The notes: generated from the letters alone by a model not told the origin. Shown: positions 1 to 10,672, numbered from the stretch's first letter. The stretch: DNA of 64,000 nucleotides from Berberis thunbergii (GCA_003290165.1 QNQO01005785.1:496001-560000), one strand, 5' to 3'. Translations and numbers: made by a program.

Positions 1-478
1 TTGACACTCGATTGAGAGCGATTCTCAAGCTCATTAAAACATGAAAGTTTTAGTACTCTGAGTTATCTAATGAATACAATTTGAATCACCTAAAAATTCT
101 TTGAAATTAGCAAGTTATGATCATTTTACTACAGTCACTCAAGAGTGTCCGGGAATGACTAAGTCGCAAAATATCATTTGAATCTAAGTCTCTCAATCGC
201 ATGATCCGTTGTGAGTTTAAGTCTCCCACTCGCATTTGCAGTGGTTCATGCGAGTGAGAGACTTACATTCGCAGTGGATCGTGCAAGTGAGAAACTTACA
301 TTCGCATGATCCTTTGCGACTTGGTCGCTGCTGGATAGCTTTTTTTATTGTAGTAAAATGACCATTACTTGCTCATTTCAAAACATTTTCAGGTGATTCA
401 AATAGTGTTCATTAGATAATTCAGGGTACTACATTTTTCATGCATTGATGAGCTTGAGAATCGATCTCAATCGAGCAT
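1..478. mobile_element. Foldback (long inverted-repeat) element, left end at or beyond the window edge
   Basis: Bases about 3-140 and 346-478 are near-perfect reverse complements: the left arm begins near gacactcgattgagagcg and the right arm ends with ctcaatcgagcatc. The loop (about 150-340) holds short degenerate repeats built around gagtgagagacttacattcg. No coding capacity is visible. A transcript would fold into a hairpin of about 135 bp. The superfamily cannot be told because the outer left flank, and so any target-site duplication, lies outside the window. Confidence 0.6.
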
Positions 479-539
479 CAAAGTTGGTCGAATGTTAGGG
501 ACAGTTCCCTGTTTTTATGTTTTGAATGAGTGAGTATTA

Positions 540-1110
540 GGTTGTTTTAGGAATAGAAGAGAAGAGGGGAGGCCAGAGGTGCGGCCATTGTGATGGCCAC
601 CATCGCAGCCTCATCTCCTCTATCTCTCGTCGTCGTGTGATCTATTGATAAACCCTTTTGGGTGAGTGAATGGATGTGGAATGGGAGAAATTGGGGGGAA
701 GAGTGACGGTTCAGTTGGGAGAAGCCAAAGGTGTACCAGCTGAGTTGGTAGAGGTATGGCAGATGAAATCACACGTCACGAGTTCGAATCCGGCCAAAGG
801 CATGTGGTGGGGGGGTTGAGGGTAAAAAATAATAATAATAAATAAAATAAAAATAAAAATAAAAGTTGGGTGGGGAGAGGATCAGTTGGGAATGGAAATG
901 CAGTGGGAGCTTTCAAAGTTGGAAGAAGAGGGAGTATCGAATAAAAGAGGGAGGATTAAAAAAGAAAGGGAGGAAGTTAGGAGGAGAGAGAGTTTTCCTT
1001 ATATGAGTGGTGTGGAAGAAAACATTGATGTGGGAGAGAAAATGCATGGCGTCGGAAAGTAAATATTAGATGGGTGGTGTGGGTGAATGCAAGTTGTGGT
1101 GCCAAATAGG
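540..1110 (-). mobile_element. Diverged relative of the Mutator-like element at 58,684
   Basis: Around 560-650 the minus strand resembles 58,820-58,880 (shared core ctgcgatggtggccatcaca, with similar sequence before it). Around 1,070-1,110 the sequence ggtggtgtgggt followed by agttgtgg resembles the terminal inverted repeat of that element. No target duplication was found, so this is called only as related sequence. A SINE lies inside it. Confidence 0.3.
720..863 (+). mobile_element. tRNA-derived SINE
   Basis: The head holds an A-box-like stretch (ccagctgagttggtagagg) and, about 35 bp further on, a B-box (gagttcgaatcc): the internal RNA polymerase III promoter of a tRNA. The 3' end is an A-rich tail of AATAA-type units (about 828-863). 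The 7-mer agttggg occurs at 713-719 and again at 864-870 directly after the tail, and is a plausible target-site duplication. It is not a functional tRNA gene because no cloverleaf closes around the boxes. Confidence 0.6.
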
Positions 1111-1902
1111 CGTTTTTAGAGATTTTGCTTTTATGTCACATATAACGTGGAATCCTCTTGAGCACACTGTGTCTTGTGCAAACTTCTAAATGAAATCTTC
1201 TCGAGTCTTTAGGTAATTTCTTAACTCCAAATTCGCTAAATTTGCTGCATTTTGATAGTCTCAACTTTTAACCAAGGATTGTGATTTCGAATTTCGAGTT
1301 CATTTCGGTATCTTGATTTTGAGAAATATTTTGGTGTGTAAAGAAAAAACGTAAAAATTTTGAGGATGCATAAAACATATATATATATAATGAATTTCGA
1401 GGGTATATGAAAATGTGAAAAAATGGATACAAGTAAATAAATCTATTAAACATATAAAATGAAGCCTAAATACTAGAAATGAAACAAACATGAAATCAAT
1501 ATATAATTAGAAAATCAGAGTTTCAAAAATCAATATATAAGTATAACAAATGATATTTAGAAAATCAGGGGGGTGGTTTTAAAAGTCAATAAATAATTAG
1601 AAGAACTGATAATACGAAGAAAAAAAAACTTCGAAATTTACAAAAAAAAACTCTGAAATTTTTCTAAAAAATCCCTCGAAAAAATGTAATTTTTGGTAGC
1701 TATGTTTTATATTTTTTTGGAAATACTTTTCAAATTTTACAAAAAAAAATCCGAAATTAACGAAAAAATCTCGAAATTTTCGGAAAAAAACCCTCGAAAA
1801 AAATGTATCTTTTAATTTCACCTTTTTTTCTTTTTGTAATTAAAAAAAACAAAATTTTCATTGAAATTTTTCGAGATTTTGCGAAATCAATATCAAATAC
1901 TT
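1111..1902. other. AT-rich stretch without a recognisable gene
   Basis: The stretch is low-complexity, A/T-rich DNA. The segment around 1,610-1,690 is repeated in degenerate form at about 1,735-1,811, each copy ending in ccctcgaaaaaa followed by atgta. Short open frames here are lysine/phenylalanine-rich and look fortuitous. Confidence 0.5.
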
Positions 1903-1984
1903 TATTCATAAATATCAAATACTTTACCAATTTTCTCTTCACTCTCTTCAACCATTTTCATGTCCACAGGAACACCCTTGTTAG
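1903..1984 (-). pseudogene. Relic of a phi-class glutathione transferase exon 3
   Basis: Read on the minus strand, about 80 bp encode a peptide containing VDMKMVEESEEKIGKV, almost identical to VDMKVVEESEEKLGKV in the intact GST at 10,673-11,600. The DNA match (ttctcttcactctcttc is exact in both) stops abruptly on both sides. It is a dispersed gene fragment, not part of a gene here. It abuts a TAGGGGTGGGCA transposon terminus on its right. Confidence 0.65.
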
Positions 1985-2054
1985 TAGGGGTGGGCATCCC
2001 ATCCCACGATCCCGTTCCCGTCCCGATCTAGAATGGGATGGGATGAGATGAAGA
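1985..2054. repeat. TAGGGGTGGGCA-type transposon terminus, broken by the caulimovirid fragment
   Basis: TAGGGGTGGGCATCCC begins here, followed by GGGATG/CATCCC-rich sequence. A related sequence starts at 30,351, and the same 12-mer begins the hAT-type element at 17,191. No matching right end or target duplication is visible, because viral sequence starts at 2,055. Confidence 0.4.
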
Positions 2055-3034
2055 TTTACTTATGGTTCATAAATGTCCTACACTGAGTCATTTCAGATGG
2101 TATAAGGACATTTTCCTCAAAAAAGTTATGCAACAATCTGAAGCAAGTAATCCATTTTGGAAACGAAAGTTTCTTTCTGGTTTACCTGCTATCTTTGCAG
2201 AAAGAGTTAGGAATAAATTACAAGATCAATATCAAGGAGATATTCCATATGACCGCCTTACATATGGAGATTTAATCTCTTTTATTAATAAATGTGCTCT
2301 GCAGTTATGTAATGATCTTAGGCTTAAACACCAGCTTAAGAAACAACATATAACAGGGCCCAAAGAACTTGGTGATTTCTGTCAACAATATGGATATGAA
2401 GATTTTAGATTACCCCAATCTAAATCCAAACAATTGTACAGATCTCATCCAGCCCGACGGTACAAGTCCAAGAAACCTTATGGGCCTCAACTCCCAAAAG
2501 ACCTGGACAAGTACTACAGCAAGCCCAAGAGGCATGGGACTCATAAGCCTAAGCCTGAACATTTGAAAAAGCCTTATAAGTCCAATCCAACTTCAAAGCC
2601 TAGTCTGCTTTAAGTGTGGACGTCCAGGCCATTATGCAAAGTCTTGCAGAACGGCTCAAAAGATTCATGCTTTACAAGCTCCTGAAGATATTAAGAATAT
2701 GTTTCTTAATGTTCTTATGGACTCTGAAGTTGATTCTTCTGATGAAGAATTTCAAATTATGAATATCAATCGCTTTTCTTCTGATTCAGATATCTCGTAT
2801 GATTCTGATGATGGTGCTCAAGCATGCCATTGTAACAACATACATTGTTCTCATAAAACAATTAATATGTTGTCTAACAAGAAACAATCCAGCATTTTAT
2901 TAGACTTTGTTGACAAGATTGAAGATCCAATTCTAAAAACTGAATATCTTCAATATATAAAGAATTCATTAACTTCCTCTTCGCGTGTTCCTGAGGTCGT
3001 TCAACTTTTTTATAGTCACAAAGAAGTTATAGAT
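2055..3034 (+). pseudogene. Inverted partial copy of endogenous caulimovirid coat-protein region
   Basis: This segment is a close second copy of the coat-protein and zinc-knuckle part of the minus-strand caulimovirid (about 8,120 down to 7,140), in the opposite orientation. The first open frame (2,062-2,613) covers the core of the coat protein. A one-base difference near 2,603 shifts the frame just before the CCHC knuckle (CFKCGRPGHYAKSC in the other copy), and a second frame (2,699-3,157) covers the acidic region after it. Homology starts sharply at 2,055 and stops at 3,034. There the sequence switches to the viral intergenic region in minus orientation, so ORF 2,699-3,157 ends in unrelated sequence. 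It is non-functional. Confidence 0.75.
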
Positions 3035-3560
3035 TTTACTCAGGATCTCGGGTTCTATTCTAAGAATCTAATCTTACAAGTCAAGAAGAAAGAAGATAAC
3101 AGGAGCGAAAGAGATATACAAAAACAAGAGTATAATCAACCAAATGCATACAAATAAGATAAATGAATACATGATGAAAAATTTAACTTTGATCTAGATC
3201 AATCGATCGATACAGCTCTAAGACAGTTTCCTGTTTTACACTTAGAGATTCACTGTAAGATCTTATCAGAGATTAGATCGAAAGCTAAGTTTTGAAAACA
3301 AAACAGAAATAGAGAATATGATTTTATTGAAATTAATATGTACAGGAGACTTACAGGATAGGAGAGGAAAGCTTACAGAGATAGATAAAGCTCTTTGGGT
3401 TACATAACAGATTGGGGTCCTAAATTCGTTTGAGTAATCCTCAAGATAGAAGGCTGTATTTAAAGATAGAAACGGAAGCCTAGAAACGATAAGGTTTCTA
3501 GAAAGAGATGAGCTGGAGGCTTATCTCCTAAGTGTCGTCTTGTAATCATGAAAGAAGAAT
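3035..3560 (-). promoter_or_regulatory. Caulimovirid-like intergenic region
   Basis: This noncoding DNA follows the last viral ORF. On the minus strand a TATA-like box (TTTAAATA, plus coordinates 3,457-3,464) is followed about 130 bp downstream by AATAAA (3,323-3,328). Such close promoter-to-poly(A) spacing is expected for a pararetrovirus that makes a terminally redundant pregenomic RNA. No clear tRNA-Met primer site was recognised. Its far end is the inversion junction at 3,034/3,035. Confidence 0.45.
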
Positions 3561-3732
3561 ACTATTCACCTTTTGACATTTGTGGATGAGTGGATCAACT
3601 GTAGATTCACGCGTACTCTTGTAAACAGTAATGAAAAGAGTTGTCGGGTACTGTGGCCGAAAGCTAATTTGTTTGTTGGCGAGTGCTGGCAGATGCTTGC
3701 AATTATGGAGAGATACCATAATTATTGTAGGG

Positions 3733-4941
3733 TCAGGGTGACGTGAATGGCGAAAAGATGCCATAACAGTCATCCTCATTGGAGGGTCCACTGGAGGACT
3801 CTGTAGCTTCATCTTCCTCATTTGAGTTTTCTGAAGCTATCATGGAGAGCGTCTCAATGAGTTGAGCTCTTGTGGGCTTGCCACGGAGTTGCTTCTTAAT
3901 ATGATCCTTAAGAAGCTTTGTTTGACTTAGAACTGAAGATGGCTTGATAGGAGCACCTGGAATTGGATGTCCAAAAAAGAATCTGAGGACGCCATCTTTG
4001 GTTGCATGACTGTGGTCGAAGGTCAGCCACCATTTAATCTTGAATCGTCGGCAGAACCATAAAGGAGGTTGAGCTGACTGATGAATTGTAGTGAGAGCAG
4101 AGACAGAGAAATCCCAACGGGAAATCCATGTCAGATTGAACTTGACGAAGAACCATAGCAGTAGAACTTGTTGGGAAACTGAAGCTGGAGCTTCAAACTT
4201 GGACTTGAAAAGGGACCATCCTTCATGTACAGGAGGAGGAAGAATCCCGTCTTCAGCACCAAAATGATTCCACCATTTATGCTGAAACCATAAAGGGATT
4301 GAAGGTTGCTTGAACTTTTTACAGAAGAAGAAAAACCAGGAGTGCGAGCAGTTTTGAGAAGGAACAAGAAAAGCTCAAGACCAGGCTTGCTTGTAGTCTT
4401 GATAATTGAAGGAGGCAGGAAGGAAGTTAATAGAAAACTTTTTATGAGAAGTTGGATGTTGCTTCCAGTCTGCTTCAGTCAGGATTTTCAAAATCTGACA
4501 CTTGGAGTGAGAAATCTTTTGGGTATTAGATTTCTCCATATTGTGAGTAATCACCACCGAATCTGTGTCGACGAGGATAAACTCATAGAACCTTTGATTC
4601 TTGAGACCATCAGCTTCTTCATAGAGCATCTGTGAAGAGAACACCTGACGGGTAATTGCTTGAGTATCTTGCTTGAAAGAGTAAAGACTAGGTTCGAGCA
4701 TGAGGATAGGCTCGAGACAAGTCTTTGTCACATACTGATTTGAATGGATAAGGGGCTTCTGGAATGAAGCCATTGTAGAACTTGATTCAGCTTCTTGGAG
4801 GGGCTGAAAAGGATTGGTAAGGGTGGTTGCATAAGAAAAAGGAGGCTTGGGCTGTGTCGCAGAAGGCGGCATAGCATATTGAGATTTGAATTGGGGTCTT
4901 GCAGAGGAAACCTGCGAAGAAGATGAGCTCTGCGAACTCAT
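3733..4941 (-). pseudogene. Second ORF of the endogenous caulimovirid
   Basis: The frame opens at the ATG at 4,941-4,939 and is open to 4,375. After a frame change in the 4,330-4,380 zone, coding-like sequence continues in another frame to a TGA at 3,735-3,733. The start overlaps the RNase H stop as ATGA (4,938-4,941), a coupling arrangement seen in caulimovirids. The N-terminal part is Ser/Gln-rich. The middle is Trp- and Phe-rich (for example WWNHFGAEDG, WWLTFDHSHA). The C-terminus is acidic (SNEEDEATES). I do not assign a function; position suggests the second, possibly transactivator-like, ORF. The frameshift makes it inactive. Confidence 0.6.
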
Positions 4942-7288
4942 TTTTGGATAAACTCTTTTGTGAGGAAGTCAGCAAGAGAATTGTCTGCTCCCTTCATATA
5001 CTCGATGTCAAAATCGAATGCAGAAATCAAATCTTGCCATCTGGCAAAAATTTGTTTGGAAACGAGATTTTAAACATCTTTGGTTAAAATCTCTTTGGCA
5101 GATTTGCAATCAACACGTAAAAGAAATTTTTGGTTTGTTAAATCATCTTGAAATTTCATGATGCATAAAACAATTGATAAAACCTCTTTTTCACGGTTGA
5201 ATAATTGATCTGTACAGAATTCCAAATACTAGAATGGTATCGGACCAATTGGATTGAAGTAGAATCAGGTAAACGCTGTTTAAGGATACAACAATACCCC
5301 TGGTTGGACGCATCTGTTTCTGCGATCTTGAAAGCCTTAGGATCTGAGATTCCTAAACAAGGAAGACTCTTGACTTGGGCTTTGACTTGACGCACTATTT
5401 TGGAATGGGCTTCAGTCCATGGACCTGGGTTTTTCTTAAGCCTATTGTAAAGGGGCTTGAGTAAAACACGGAGGCCTTTGTAAAAATCAGAAACATAATT
5501 CAAAGATCCAAGAAATCTTTGTAATTGGGTTTTGTCCCGAAGTTCATCAGGAAATTTATCTGCAAAATTAATTGCTCTTGAAAAAGGAGTAATCATACCA
5601 TGATGAATAGTATGGCCGAGAAAACGAACATTGGTTTGAAAAAGATTAATTTTGGTAGGTGATAAAACCAAACCATTTTGTTTAATACATTTTTCAAATT
5701 GATACAAGTGTTTCCAATGGGCTGAGATTGACTCGGAGAAGACAAGTATATCATCGATATACACGATTGTAAAATGAGAAAAAGGAGAGAGAATTTCATT
5801 CATGATATTCTGAAATTCACTCGGTGCATTTTTTAGACCAAAGGGCATTACATTCCATTCATAATGACCAAAGGGAACATTGAAGGTAGTTTTATACTTA
5901 TCCTTGGGATGGATTTGAATTTGCCAAAATCCCGACTTGAGATCAAACTTAGAGAAGACACATGCCGACTGTAATCTCTTGAGAAGATCACGTTGATGAG
6001 GAATGGGATATCTAATTCAACGTAAGACCTGATTAAGGGGCTTGTAGTCGATGACTAGACGAGGACTACCACGCTCAAGTTCAACAGCTTTATGAACATA
6101 AAAAACTGAACAACTCCAAGGGGATTTGGAGTGGCGAATAAGATTTTTGGTCAGCAATTGCTGAATTTCTTGTTTATAGTATTCCATAAGCTTAGAATTC
6201 ATTAGAATTGGTCTAGCTTTTGTTGGAATTTTGCTTTCAATGAAATCTGGTTCAAAAGGAAGATAAACACAGTGTTGTTTCCTATGCCAAAACGCATTAG
6301 GAAGATTGGAGCATAATTCTTGTTTAAGATGTTCTTGATATTGGACAATTTGATATTGTAATTTAGGGTCTTGTATTTGTTCATCAATTCTTTTATATGC
6401 AATTTCATGTTTCAGAGAATTTAAATGATGTTGCTTTTGAGATATGAAATTAATAAATGAAGCTTTGTGATCCATTTGATTAACTTCAAAGATCTCAGGT
6501 TTGAACAGAAATTTAAATTCAACATCAGTTCCTAAATAGGTAGCCTTAATACCATCTTTAGAGACTGTAAACAGAGAGATTGCTGATATAAAAGGAGTAC
6601 CAAGAATCATTTTCTGTGACATGTTTTTAACAAGGAGAAAATGTTGTTTGATACAAACCTTGTCTTTACAAATGTGAGCATTTGTAAGCTTATATTTAAT
6701 TTGTAACTCAGAATTATCTGTGGTGTATAGTTTTTGCGTTGTTATTGTAAAGTATTGTGCTGGAACAATACCTTCTTGAATGCAATTCATATTGGCTCCT
6801 GAGTCTATCAGGACAATGGTAGAAATCAAGATTTCTTTCTTGATGAAAAGGTCAACTGAGACAAACCATTTCTGAATTGTCACCTGATGAGGAATGTTTT
6901 GCTTAATATTGCAAAGGAATTGAGGAGTGGGTTCTTCAGGAAGAACAGGAGGTTCAGAAGGAGAAGCTTCTGGAGCTTGGGGCACTGTATGAAGATTATG
7001 GACCTTGAGATCTAAATACAGTTGAGATTGTTTGAGTAAAGCAATATCTTTCTTGATATTATTTACTTCATGTTGAAGGTCAGAAATACTAACCAGATGG
7101 GAAGTTGTAGATGTAAATGTATCTATAACTTCTTGGTGACTATAAAAAGGTTGAACGACCTCAGGAACATGCGAATAGGAAGTTAATGAATTCTTTATAT
7201 GTTGAAGATATTCAGTTTTTAGAATTGGATCTTCAATCTTGTCAACAAAGTCTAATAAAATGCTGGATTGTTTCTTGTTAGACAACAT
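4938..7288 (-). pseudogene. Caulimovirid aspartic protease - reverse transcriptase - RNase H
   Basis: The pepsin-like protease motif LIDSGANMN lies near 6,800. RT motifs follow: LVIDYKPLNQ (about 6,040), MPFGLKNAPSEFQ and YIDDILVFS (about 5,850-5,740). RNase H follows with AETDASNQGYCC (about 5,315) and the closing KGADNSLADF (about 4,980). The frames 7,288-6,017 and 5,848-5,156 are in the same register, separated by in-frame stop 6,019-6,017. A further frame change lies near 5,220. No integrase follows. The family enzyme copies pregenomic RNA into DNA; this copy is broken. Confidence 0.75.
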
Positions 7289-7316
7289 ATTAATTGTTTT
7301 ATGAGAACAATGTATG

Positions 7317-8228
7317 TCATAAAATAATTAATATGTTGTTACAATGGCATGCTTGAGCACCATCATCAGAATCATACGAGATATCTGAATCAGAAGAAAA
7401 ACGATTGATATTCATAATTTGAAATTCTTCATCAGAAGAATCAGCTTCAGAGTCCATAAGAACATTAAGAAACATATTCTTAATATCTTCAGAAGCTTGT
7501 AAAGCATGAATCTTTTGAGCCGTTCTACAAGATTTAGCATAATGGCCTGGACGTCCACACTTAAAGCAGACAGGCTTTGAATTTGGATTGGACTTATAAG
7601 GCTTTTTAAAATGTTCAGGCTTGGGCTTATGAGTCTCATGCCTCTTGGGCTTGCTATAGTACTTGTCCAAGTCTTTTGGGAGTTGAGGCCCATAAGGTTT
7701 CTTGGACTTGTACTGTCGAGCTGGATGAGATCTGTACAATTGTTTGGATTTAGATTGGGGTAATCTAAAATTTTCAAATCCATATTGTTGACAGAAATCA
7801 CCAAGTTCTTTGGGCCCTGTTATATGTTGTTTCTCAAGATGGTGTTTAAGCCTAAGATCATTACATAACTGCAGAGCACATTTATTAATAAAAGAGATTA
7901 AATCTCCATATATAAGGCGGTCATATGGAATATCTCCTTGATATTGATCTTGTAATTTATTCCTAACTGTTTTTGCAAAAATAGCAGGTAGACCAGAAAG
8001 AAACTTTCGTTTCCAAAATGGATTTCTTACTTCTGATTGTTGCATAACTTTTTTTAGGAAAATGTCCTTATACCATCTGAAATGACTCAGTGTCGGACAT
8101 TTATGAACCATAAGCAGATCTTTCGATTTACCTTGAAATTCACCTGGATCCCCAATAAAATGTTTAAGAATGCTAACAATAAGAGTAATTACAGAGTCAG
8201 GAATTAAAAAACCTTGTTCAGTTTTCAT
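7317..8228 (-). pseudogene. Caulimovirid coat protein with CCHC zinc knuckle
   Basis: The 303-codon frame has the caulimovirid coat core (FRWYKDIF, then WKRKFLSGLPAIF), a basic Lys/Pro-rich stretch, the nucleic-acid-binding knuckle CFKCGRPGHYAKSC and an acidic tail (DSDDGAQ). The frame leaves its normal course at about 7,317, where a small palindromic insertion replaces the junction that is intact in the plus-strand copy at 2,850. The coat normally packages viral DNA. A nearly open but isolated segment such as this has no expected function. Confidence 0.7.
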
Positions 8229-8314
8229 TGGTTGACCATCAGGACCAACCTTAACTGCTTGAATAATTGCTAATTGTTCTCCTATGGTAAGATAATTATC
8301 CCACCATTCTTTGA

Positions 8315-9210
8315 TTAACCCAGAAAATCCAGCGATGATAACCTATGCAATAGATTTATCATATTTGCCTTCACTACGATGAGTAGAGGCAAGCATGTCA
8401 TTTCTTCGGTTACTTCTATGATACTTTCTTCAGATAAACCATCTATATTCCAAATATAGAGATTACCTGTAGAAAATGATCCAAAGGTTTGTAATCCACG
8501 TTCTTCATATTGCATATCAGGGAATGAAGGTCGAGGATAATAATTTCTTGTTTTAGGAAGTGGATTTTGATGATTGCCATAAGCTTGTGCTTTACGAGCA
8601 TGCTTTATGGGATTGATCTGATATTGAATAAAATTTAATCTATCCAATTCAGCCATAGGATCAAAATCTGCACTTATATCCGATTCAACAGACATGTCTA
8701 AATTAGACAGAGTGTTGATACGGAGTCTGGTATCAAGTTTTAATGCTTCAAGCTTAGCATCAATATCCTTGATAATTTGATTTGAAGTTGTAAAAACATT
8801 TGGAGCTACTGAAGTGGGTTGAAAGTAAGTGACTTTCTTAGACTCTTCAGTTTACTTTTCTTGAATTTGCTTGTCTTTAAGAGCATTTTGAAACAATTGA
8901 TCTTGTACCAATTTATCACCAAGTTCATGGAGAAGAATATTGGTATAATTATTCTGTTGAATAATTTTGCTTATACCTTTGGCTTGACTCTCAGAATTAG
9001 AGTCTTTTAAAGGGGAAGCAACAAAATCTTGTCCTTTAGTAGCGAATGTGAATTCGCTAAGAGGGGGCAATATTGAATTGATTGGTTGAGTCTCAGTAGA
9101 GTTCCAGATTTTGGAAAAAATGTTGAGAACATGAATATTTTGAAAATGAACATTAAAGTACCAATCTAAGAAGAGTATATTTTTCTTTAAGTTCTTCGCA
9201 ACATTCATAA
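8315..9210 (-). pseudogene. Caulimovirid polyprotein segment upstream of coat core (two broken frames)
   Basis: Two frames, 9,208-8,852 and 8,695-8,315, are separated by frame breaks. The second contains NIDGLSEESIIEV, which resembles the sequence preceding the coat core in endogenous caulimovirids. The first is Asn/Gln/Lys-rich with a helix-forming character. Function is inferred only from position between the movement-type region and the coat. Confidence 0.45.
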
Positions 9211-9233
9211 AATTTCTTACCTAAATCAATTCT

Positions 9234-9866
9234 CTAAGATTCAATTGTTTGAGCATAAAACTTTTGACGTCTTAGCTTTTTTGCTTCTGACATAAAATCT
9301 GTTTGAATCTTTTTCTTATCAAGTTGAAAAGGTTTAGACAGACATTGTAATGAATTGGTTTGAGGTGGAAAATTCATTTCCGATTGTGTTGGAGATTGTT
9401 GTTCTTGATCAAACTTCTGCTCAGTAGAAGGATGATAAATTGGTTGAGAGATCTGCGGATACTGCGGATTTGGTCGAGTATTAGCAAGATCAAGATGAGG
9501 TAGACCATCTGGTGTAGTTGCTCTAGTGACATGAGTAGGAGCAGTCCTGAAAGAAGCTTCAAATCTATGTCCTGATTGGAAGTCTGAAGGGTTGAGTCGT
9601 GTGATTCTAGCTTCAGAGAATCGAAGTTCTACTGCCCCATCAGGGAGAGTAAAAACATGATCAAGCTGACTAAAAGGAGGTCTTTTAGGTACAACAACAC
9701 CCTGGACCTTCCAAACATTTGGAAGGGTGACTTGATTCCATTGAATTGTCTTTGGGACAATTACATTGGTTTTCTCCTTATATCTAGGAGGAATGTTCTT
9801 ATTGGAAATGACGCAAGGAGCAAAAGGCCCAATGAGCAAAAAAATTCCTAATAAGTACAGCTCCAC
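9234..9866 (-). pseudogene. Caulimovirid movement-protein end and linker, 5'-truncated
   Basis: The 210-codon frame contains a beta-rich region (VELRFSEARITRL) followed by a Pro/Gln-rich linker, as expected for the C-terminal part of a movement protein passing into the coat region. The ATG at 9,866 is not trusted as a real start: the family protein is much longer and viral similarity fades at the left border. The host side beyond 9,870 shows no further viral motif. Confidence 0.45.
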
Positions 9867-10290
9867 ATGAAATTCAATATCTCCTAGAGGTTTGATGTTG
9901 AATTAGAATAGTCTCCACAAGGAGATCCCTCCCTCTTTTTAACATGGTTTAGTTTTATATTGGGGGGAACACTTTATCAGGAGAAGAAGTATGACTTCAG
10001 ATTGTAAAATGCTTGTATTCTTGGAGCAGTTAAGTTTAGGGTCAAATTGTTTGAAGGTTGCATTTGCATCCTCTTGTGTTATACTCTTCTCTTCAGTTCT
10101 TAGATCTTGACAATTACAAATTTTCAGGTACCATCCGGTCAAGTGTTGCCACTTTAAGTTCAATTATCACAGTTGTTGGGGAAGAAAGTCCACCTCGTCC
10201 TCCTCCTTCCATGGAATTTGTGATCCTAGAAAACATGAACAGAGTTGGTGGTTTAAAACTTATGTTTTTCCTTCATTTCATTAGATAGTA
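9867..10290. other. Intergenic stretch, nothing recognised
   Basis: There is a short open frame on each strand (10,058-10,288 plus; 9,939-10,163 minus) with no family motif. It lies between the viral copy and the tandem duplication downstream of the GST gene. Confidence 0.4.
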
Positions 10291-10568
10291 ACAATCAGTC
10301 GTACTGCATAATGGGAATGTACGTTTCTGAACAAAACGCTTAACGCAAATTTTGTTTTTTCTCATATTGACCATGGAGTGCTAGCAACGAACTCAAAAAA
10401 ACTCAAAAAAAACATAAACACTGAAATTTTATACAATCAGTCCTACTGCATAATGGGAATGTAAGTTTCTGAACAAAACGCTTAACGCAATTTTTTTTTT
10501 TCTCATATTGACCATGGAGTGCTAACAACGAACTCAAAAAAAAACATATAAACACTGAAATTTTATTA
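10291..10568. repeat. Tandem duplication, two units of about 140 bp
   Basis: Unit 1 (10,291-10,432) and unit 2 (10,433-10,568) both run from acaatcag to ctgaaatttta with few changes. It lies just downstream of the GST stop codon. Unit 2 supplies an AATAAA on the minus strand (10,562-10,567) about 105 bp past the GST stop, which could serve as its poly(A) signal. Confidence 0.8.
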
Positions 10569-10672
10569 TCATTAAAATGTAAGACAAGAAAAGGCAAAAA
10601 GATAGAAACCATCTTCCAATAACACCCAAACAGAGAAGTAAAATCAAAGAGAAGAGATTATTTTATTATGCC

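Larger units (their letters stand above)
3035..9866 (-). mobile_element. Endogenous caulimovirid (pararetrovirus-like) genome copy, degenerate
   Basis: On the minus strand the order is: linker/movement-type region, coat protein with CCHC knuckle, aspartic protease, reverse transcriptase, RNase H, a second ORF, then a noncoding region with TATA-like and poly(A)-like signals. There is no integrase domain and there are no LTRs, which separates it from Ty3 elements and fits Caulimoviridae. Several stops and frameshifts make it inactive. The 5' part (most of a movement protein) is missing beyond 9,866. The genus is not certain; the two-ORF layout resembles florendo- or petuvirus-like endogenous sequences. 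Confidence 0.75.

Noticed and set aside
735..795. A possible tRNA gene with A and B boxes
   Set aside because: No acceptor stem or anticodon arm can be closed, and the 3' side runs into an A-rich tail, so it is called a SINE.
1268..1951. Several Phe/Lys-rich minus-strand ORFs
   Set aside because: Products of A/T homopolymer DNA with no homology except the small GST shard near 1,903-1,984.
3035..9866. Interpretation of the minus-strand RT copy as a Ty3 retrotransposon
   Set aside because: No integrase follows RNase H, no LTRs flank it, and a caulimovirid-type coat core and second ORF are present.
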